Notes under the pieces: generated by a model
What the model was told of the DNA's origin: nothing
Database searches by the model: none
Seen by the model: the letters and a program-made list of their open reading frames with translations, nothing else
Shown here: positions 57,668 through 64,000 of the stretch, piece after piece
Numbering within the stretch: position 1 is the first letter of the stretch
Layout: the number at the start of each line of letters is the position of its first letter
Source: Coniella vitis
Taxonomy: Eukaryota; Ascomycota; Sordariomycetes; Diaporthales; Schizoparmaceae
Assembly: GCA_011317545.1 (NCBI GenBank)
Contig: WUJK01000007.1
Location: forward strand, 2,046,001 to 2,110,000
Length of the DNA stretch: 64,000 nucleotides
Direction of reading: 5' to 3'
Made by a program: the position numbers and the translations under genes

Positions 57668-59025
57668 TTCGATAAGTTCTTCTTGGATGATGAGTGTCCT
57701 ATACGGGAACGGCAGAATACACACGTCAGTGAGGGCGTGATCAAACGAACAGGACATGCAGATAGAGGACGCGTCAAGCATCAAGTGCGTTGCTTGACAT
57801 TTGAGCAGTAGAGGAGATGGCTCTGATCGACCAGTATGCCCAGCCACTTGCTGGCCCCTTCTCTTCGCCTCGCAATAGTCATCGTCATCATAACGTCTTG
57901 AGTCACACCTACGTACCTCGGGAACCAGGAAGCGAAAGTACCGTGATGGGGTGGCAGATGGTAGAGAGAGCCCTTTGGACAGTAGCAAGGCAGCAGGCGG
58001 ATGGGCAGGCTGGCAGCGCTGACGCGACGATTGGTACTGTGACAAGAGATGGCTCTCTTGAGTGCAACAAGATTGCTGATTTGGGAATCAAATTTGGCGG
58101 TAATGCTTGAGAAGAAGGAAAGGAAGCCAACGCGCAGACCGTGGCCATGGCCTGCTACATGTAATAATGTCAGCCATAGTACACAGCCATGGCAATGGTC
58201 TCTGGTTGTAGGGCAAGCCAGGCCAGGCCAGGCCAGGGTTTGTGTGCGGCGTGGAGTTGGAGGGGGGTGCGATGAGGGATGTGTGGAAGGAAGAGGCGTA
58301 TCTTGGCCCTTGGGCCCTCACACATGGCACCTGGGCAGTATGCCATCACTGCAGGTGCCAAAGCATGGGTGGCCCAGGTACTGGCGTGGTACCTACCCAG
58401 TCTACCCTCCCCGGCTGATAGCACAGAGCAGGGCAGACAGGGGCATCCACAGCAAGAATGGAGGCGGTGCGCATTTCCCTGAAGCCGTGACTGGCCGGGC
58501 CGTCACAGCCCAGACACTATGTACATAGCAACGAAAGAATTCCAGACGTGCTGCGTCCATCTGCCGTTCTTTGTGCGCGCATCTCTTTGTGGCGCGAATA
58601 TACAAAGGCGCACACGAATGCATGTTGTACTTGCATACATAATAGTATACTTGGGACAAAGACCACCACCCGACAAGCGATAAACGCCAAAGGGTCAGCC
58701 CTCCATCACGTTCTATTGGGCATCTAGGCATTTACTTTGGCCAGGCTAAATGCCAGTTTCAGTCTTGTATGAGGATTAGGGCTTGCCCTGACTTGCCTAC
58801 TCTGTAATAGACAGCTGCCCACGATCTCGAAATTGTCAAGAACTCCAACTGTGTATGTCGTACATGACAAGTACAGTCCCCGTAAGTACCATGGTATTTA
58901 GAGAGTACCTAGGTACCGAGATAATGCGGGATTGTTAGGAAGGCACGGGGGCATCCCAATCCACATGCCCACTGCTTCCCGCCTGCCCCGGGCCATTTCT
59001 GTGGCCCGGTCCCGGGGACTCAAAG

Positions 59026-59041
59026 TACATAGTACATAGTA
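59026..59041. repeat. Two overlapping direct copies of TACATAGTA
   Basis: The copies share TA, forming TACATAGTACATAGTA. This is the only head-to-tail overlap of the 9-mer noted in the window. Confidence 0.85.
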
Positions 59042-60602
59042 TCCGGTTTCGGTGGGGTGTCCTGGATTGAGCCAGCCCTATCGCAGCAACCCACGGCCCC
59101 CACTCTGCCAGCGAGATGCACAGTACAACCACTTCTTGGGTTTCTGCGCGCAAGCAACCGCACGGAAATGGCATCCTGATTGGTGTCGCGGTCCGCATGT
59201 TTGGACATTACACTACTTGATTCGGGAGCTAGGCGTGAGATACTATGTAAAATGCTGAAATGCTGTGTGGTTCAGATTTGACATTGTCTGTGAGTGCTTT
59301 CACAGATGGAAAGGATGCGCGACTCCAGCTGAAAATAGCAGCGGTGATCTCCATTCGAGCCAAATATCTCCTATTTGCCAGTTCAATGCTGGGAGATCAG
59401 CAGGGCTCCTTGCCAGGCTTGCTAAGTGCCCTACCCCGTCCATCACTTTACAATCGCGCGAGGGGGGCTTGAGACGGACAAAACGGTTGTCGTCTTCAGT
59501 CATTTCTGTAACAGGCTCTTTTGTTTGATACTTTCAAAGGCTCAGGGGCCTCCCTGCTGAATCCATGTAGCCTTTTACCACGCACACAGTAGGGTAGCCC
59601 CTTTATTGCAAGCCGTTTGGTGATAGCAGGACAGTTTATTTCGTCACAGCAGGTACGGATACATCTGCTTCATCCGTGCTGCGAGCCTTTACCAAACCTT
59701 TCTCGCGCAGATATCTTGCATCGCACCCGGATTCCGAGTCACTCCGAGGCTCTCTTAAGGAACCCCTCACGGTGGTCTGTGGCCCGAGCCAACCGAGTCA
59801 ACACCAATGATTACAGAATACATACATAGTACAGCCAGTCACACACAATAGTCGCGCACTTTGGCCGCCCAATGCCTTCTTGCCTCGGCCTCCACTAACG
59901 CTATCACGTTGGACGAGCAGCGAAGCCTGATTGGTCTCGGCTGCCCAACTTGCGAGACCGGTTTCCGGTTTGGCTCGAGTTGACGAACCATGATGCCGCT
60001 GGGGCTACTGAGTCGACAAGAACCTACCCGGGCACTTATTGTACTCTGGAGGCGGGATTAAAAGGGGTGTGGGACAGGAGTCCCGGGCGTGTAATTATAC
60101 TCTTCCATCGCCTTCTAAACTCTAGCCAAGCACAGGACATAATATTAAGCTCATTTTCCAAGCGATTTGGACACCAAAGCTAGCAGCAGCAAGTCATCCG
60201 CTCCTGCAAATCCACGTGCCCTTGCAGCCCACTTTTGCTGGTTCCTGCTCTTGTGTTAGGTCCTATGAGCATTGGAAACTAACAAGAAGAGAAGGGAACA
60301 AGTAGACATTGCAAATACCTAGACAGATGGTATGAGGTTGCTCTCGTCCACTGCCGGCACCTTGTAGGTGATCTGCAAACAAGGACATGAGCCTTAATGA
60401 AGAAGGCGCACCCTCCTTCTTTCTGCCCCCCCCCCTCCTTCTGCTTTCATGCACACAGCAGATATCCCCCGGGTCCCGCTTCCCGTGGGCGCCAAACCCC
60501 TCACTTCTCTTGCGTCCAGACCCGCAGCAGGGCTTGAGTACGGCACAACTGCATCACTACACAATCATCGTCATCGTCTCACACCTTCCTTCGCCTTGAG
60601 CG

Positions 60603-60624
60603 TACATAGTACACTGTACTACTA
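60603..60624. repeat. Inverted pair of 9-mer halves
   Basis: TACATAGTACAC is followed by TGTACTACTATGTG, a near-palindrome like that at 42674-42704. Only the left half is an exact 9-mer. Confidence 0.65.
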
Positions 60625-62069
60625 TGTGTCTATGTATTGTGCAGACAGAGCAGTACCTCGATAGTTCCCAGATGAAGCATAACAATCTTGTTTGTAATTT
60701 TTGGGGGGCATCGAGGTTGGGTAGACTCGCACAATATACGGATAGAAAATCATACTTAGGGAAGGAATAGAAGCCCTCTATTCTTTTGCTGGCGAACAGG
60801 TCATCATGTACTATATTCAGGTGAAGACTTCCATCAAATGGGGTTGGAATGGTCCCATACCAGACATATCAGAGTAGCCCCCCATGGTACAGACGCCACC
60901 AACCGTACCACTGTGTATAACACCAGCAAGCCAAAATGTTACGCAGGCTGTATATCGGTTGTACTATGTCCGATGCACGGATTGTCGTGCGCTTCACCCC
61001 TCAACCTCCTCTCCCACGGCGTCACTTTCTCCTTCCGCTTCCAATCTTTTACGGGACGCATTCGTGTATTTTATGCACTCATAACAGCCCCGGAGAGTTG
61101 CGTAGGGATGGACGTGCCTATACGTTGGTCGCCCGAGCTGCTCTTTCTGGGCACCGCTCATGTGCTGTACTGTAAATGCCATGGAGCTCCGGTCCTCCCC
61201 GGCCTGCTACTGAGTCACAAAGAGTCCGGACACTTGTTACTCATCAACATCCGAAGGCGGCTGCGATATCAATTACCACACTATTGTCTCAGCAGTTGAT
61301 AGTCTGCCAAATCAGCGGTGCGTGTGAGTCTGGTGCATCGCTTCTCCGCTCTGGTAAAAGAGACTATGTCTCAACCTGAGTGTGCCGCAGCACAATCATG
61401 AAGCGACTGTTGGGTCTGTTGAGAAGCCGGTTTGCTTTGCTAGACGAGTTAGATGGTGGGCGGTGTGTGTGCTGTGTGCGTGCATGTATGATGTTGCCGG
61501 ATGGACATCGCGTCCGACAACGGCAGGCCAAAGGTCCGGCCGCTCGGATTGATTCTGCAGCTCGATTTGTTGCCTTATGACATCCTCTTTATTTCGTGGG
61601 GCGCTTTTATGGATAGCAATGCGCATTCAGAAGCACTGGATTCGATTGTCAAATGCTTATGCTGTGCCCACGCCACGGGAAGTAGACGGATGTTTTCCAT
61701 CTGGCGCAGCTGTTCGTATCTGTTTTTGTTGGCGTGCATTGGTAAGCTTGAGTTAATGATACCCATAATAGCATTTGGTATGCCGTGGTTTGTCGTACAC
61801 GAACGCCTCGATAGCTGAGCCACCTTTTCATTGGTGCTCAACAAAAACAGCCTTCCGTCGACCTTACCATGCACCTAGGGATATCTACCAGCAACGGCTG
61901 CAGTAGACCACTCGAGTTCGCGCGTAAATATTCATATATCATATGTCGGTACAAAGAGGCTCGTATGCGTCTCGAGGGAGGCGATCCACTGTTCAGGCCT
62001 GGGCAGCATCGATTCATAGTCATAGGACTTTCGCAGTGTGGGTATATGTATAGGCACAATAGTCGGTTC

Positions 62070-64000
62070 TTACTCTTGCTGGAAAATATAACGCCGGCAA
62101 GCCTATGCGAGAAACATTGATCAGCCATGGACTGCCAGAGGGCATCCAAAAGAATTCTGACAAGCACTTACAGCTTTGAGTACATCTAGTTGTTCCATCG
62201 ATTGGTCGAATACAGCCCGATACTGATGTATACTCTCCCTCAGGAACTGCTCCTGGGTCATTTGGCCCTCGCAGATTAACTTCATCTTCAGCTCCATTTC
62301 CTTACGTAGGAAAGGCTTGCCGAGGTTGGTCTCTAGATTCATGCCATCGAAGCCCTGGATCAGCGCAACTCCTAGCTGTGTCGGGATGAAGACTTTGGCA
62401 CCGCGGCCGCCTCTTCGGCTAGCCGCTCTACCTTGACCACCACGTCCTCCCCGTCCGCCACGACCTCCCCGGGCCCCGCTCCCGCCGCGGCCTGCGGATA
62501 CATTGCCAGCTGCGGCGTCGCCGTCCTCGATCTCATCGGCCTGCTGTCCTGTGCTGTTGACGACTTGAGCATAACCTCTGGCTTGAATTTTCTCAATATG
62601 CTCGGCCATTGTGGCATCCGTTCCAATTCCATTTGCGTCCATGAGAGCAATGAGATCTGCTTCAGTCAGGTAGCTGGGAGGCGTTGTTTTTCCCTCGGCC
62701 ATATTGGCCTCTGTCGGTATAAATGTCTCGCCGAGCGTGAATTGGGGCAGTTCAGCCGAGTCGCTCCAGTTTTCGTAGGGGTACACGTCCAGGTAGTTTC
62801 TCTCCAGCACAATGACGCCATGAGCATGGAAATTTTCTACGCCGTATTCAATATCTACATCTGTTGCTTTGCCTTTTGCGTCATCTGCGCAGCATGCAAG
62901 AAACCGACGCACAACAAATTCGTACAGGCGGCGCTCGTGGTCGTTGAGGGCTGTGTTGGCCGCGTACGTGACGGGATGGATCGGTGGGTGCGCTTTGTCG
63001 TCATGTGTGCCTTCTCTAGGTTGCTTAAATGCACCATCAACGAGGTTCTGCGCAAATTCGCCCCACCTGTTATCCTGTGTCTGCTTCTGCACCAAAGCTT
63101 TGAGGTTCATGCCCCGGTCGAATCGGTCTGTCTCTGTTCTTGGATAACTGATGAAGCCCTTGTTGTATAGTTGCTCGGCGACCGTCATTGCCTGTTGTCC
63201 AGTCATGTTGAGAAATCGTGTAGCCATCTTTTGTAGTTCAACCGTAGTCAAAGGAAGCGGCCTCCATTTCTTGGTAGGCTTTGCCTGGACTTTGATAACC
63301 TTTGCTTTTTTGGCAGTGATACACTTTTCGAATAGTATCGTCACAGAGGGTCTGTCGAAAAGTCGAACGCGGGCCCAGTTGAAAGTTGCACTTAGGCCGT
63401 CCTTTTTATGTATAACCTTGATGCTCCAGAAATCCTCAGACACAAAATTGCGCACCTTGAAGTACTGATCGACGACGAAACCAAGTGTGGGAAATTGACA
63501 AGACCCTATAAGCAAAATTAGCGGGTGACTTGAATGACATGGCTAAACATGGCGAGCAACAAGTACCGTAGCTGATCAGGGCCTCAGAAATTGGCCCTCC
63601 CAGGGGCCGCAGGTTGGTAGTGAGAAAACGGGTAAAGGCTGCACCCGTCCTAAGATCCATGGCAAACCGAGCATTGACTGCGTTTGCCTGTCTTTCATCG
63701 AGATCTCGCAGGCTCCTTGCGGCGTTGAGGATGTGCCTGGGAAAATGAATTAGCAATTTTCTCCATGGGAAAATAGAGGACCTCCTGAGCTTGACTAACG
63801 CTCGTTCTATATTGCTGAATTGGGCCCTCTTAACCTGGATCCTGGGGTTGCCTTTCTTTGCCGAGTCTCTGATCTCGCTGCCTATGTGTTCGCCTTCACG
63901 GTCGCAGTCGGTCCATATGAAAAGCGCCTGGGCGTGCCTAGCTTGGTCCTGGATGTTTTTGGCAATGCCTTTCTTGTCCTATGATAGGCTGTTAGTGCTA
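62070..64000 (-). CDS. top3: DNA topoisomerase III (partial, 5' end off the window)
   Basis: Type IA topoisomerase that acts with a RecQ helicase and Rmi1 to dissolve recombination intermediates. Visible exons: 63978-63800, 63736-63567, 63505-62172 and 62102-62070. Earlier exons lie beyond the right edge. The first visible exon carries the Toprim motif (FIWTDCDREGEHIGSEIRDS). The third carries the active-site tyrosine in NKGFISYPRTETDRF (Tyr codon 63146-63144) and SYLTEADLIALMDANGIGTD. Between ARGYAQVV and KVFIPTQLGVALIQGFDG lies a Gly/Arg-rich insert of about 45 residues with RGG repeats. The C-terminus is completed by a 33-nt last exon (ACRRYIFQQE). All junctions restore frame. Confidence 0.94.

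Larger units (their letters stand above)
57668..62069. other. Gene-poor region, 4.4 kb
   Basis: Lies between the Stb3-like start and the TOP3 stop. No supported gene. It holds four CCAGG units (58218-58237), TACCTAGGTA at 58906-58915, two overlapping TACATAGTA copies (59026-59034 and 59033-59041), and further copies at 59241, 59823 and 60603 (starts). A C-run lies at about 60426-60435. The first few hundred bases are Stb3-like promoter and 5' UTR. Confidence 0.55.

Noticed and set aside
198..60611. The 9-mer as a CRISPR or tandem repeat
   Set aside because: Spacing is irregular, from overlapping to several kilobases, and both orientations occur; there is no array.
1..64000. tRNA, rRNA or a biosynthetic gene cluster
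   Set aside because: No T-loop-like sequence in a cloverleaf context, no rRNA-like stretch, and no PKS, NRPS, terpene or P450 gene was recognised by reading.

Overview
The window is nuclear DNA of a filamentous ascomycete (Pezizomycotina, probably a Sordariomycete and plausibly Hypocreales). The genes are monocistronic and lie on both strands. They carry short introns of about 50-130 nt with GT..AG ends and CTAAC-like branch sites, and they are separated by long non-coding stretches. The products are typical fungal housekeeping proteins. Class and order are inferred from the character of the proteins, not from a search.

Layout, left to right: 5-aminolevulinate synthase (+, 1069-3069); a Nudix hydrolase with DUF4743 (-, 3900-5089); an MFS transporter with four exons (-, 5671-7551); a gene-poor 4 kb; a long disordered protein with a C-terminal Cys-pair zinc module (+, 11513-13621); a TPR/MYND/SET protein (-, 15137-16867); a second gene-poor 3.9 kb containing long imperfect hairpins; a Pho13-type HAD phosphatase (-, 20748-21841); 6-phosphogluconolactonase (+, 24259-25083); splicing factor CWC22 (-, 26174-28957); DPM2 (+, 29705-30193); a BCAS3-like WD protein (-, 30936-34417); a SnoaL/NTF2-like protein (-, 36715-37212); an ING-family PHD protein (-, 38233-40776); an unrecognised membrane protein (-, 41290-42370); a single C2H2 finger protein (-, 43835-45363); a 6.6 kb gene desert; a DUF3602/Par32-like protein (+, 52010-52777); ribosome biogenesis factor RLP24 (-, 53141-54125) sharing a 293 bp promoter region with PAM18/TIM14 (+, 54419-54919); a Stb3-like Sin3-binding protein (-, 56630-57667); a third gene-poor stretch; and the 3' part of DNA topoisomerase III (-, 62070 to the right edge).

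Several genes are only visible after splicing by hand. DPM2 has an ATG-only first exon. RLP24 has a 5-nt first exon and a probable GC-AG intron that splits a zinc-ligand Cys codon. PAM18 is split into three small exons. The C2H2 gene has a 15-nt first exon, and TOP3 has a 33-nt last exon.

Functionally this is not a biosynthetic cluster. Two loose themes appear: metabolite repair and the pentose phosphate pathway (Nudix, Pho13-like, 6PGL), and chromatin (ING/PHD, Stb3-like, SET). The strongest unexplained signal is a 9-mer, TACATAGTA (reverse complement TACTATGTA), read by eye at 38 exact sites. All of them lie outside the coding exons, often clustered or in inverted pairs. It is accompanied by a 10-bp palindrome, TACCTAGGTA, at 6 sites. 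No CRISPR, rRNA, tRNA or intact transposon was recognised.
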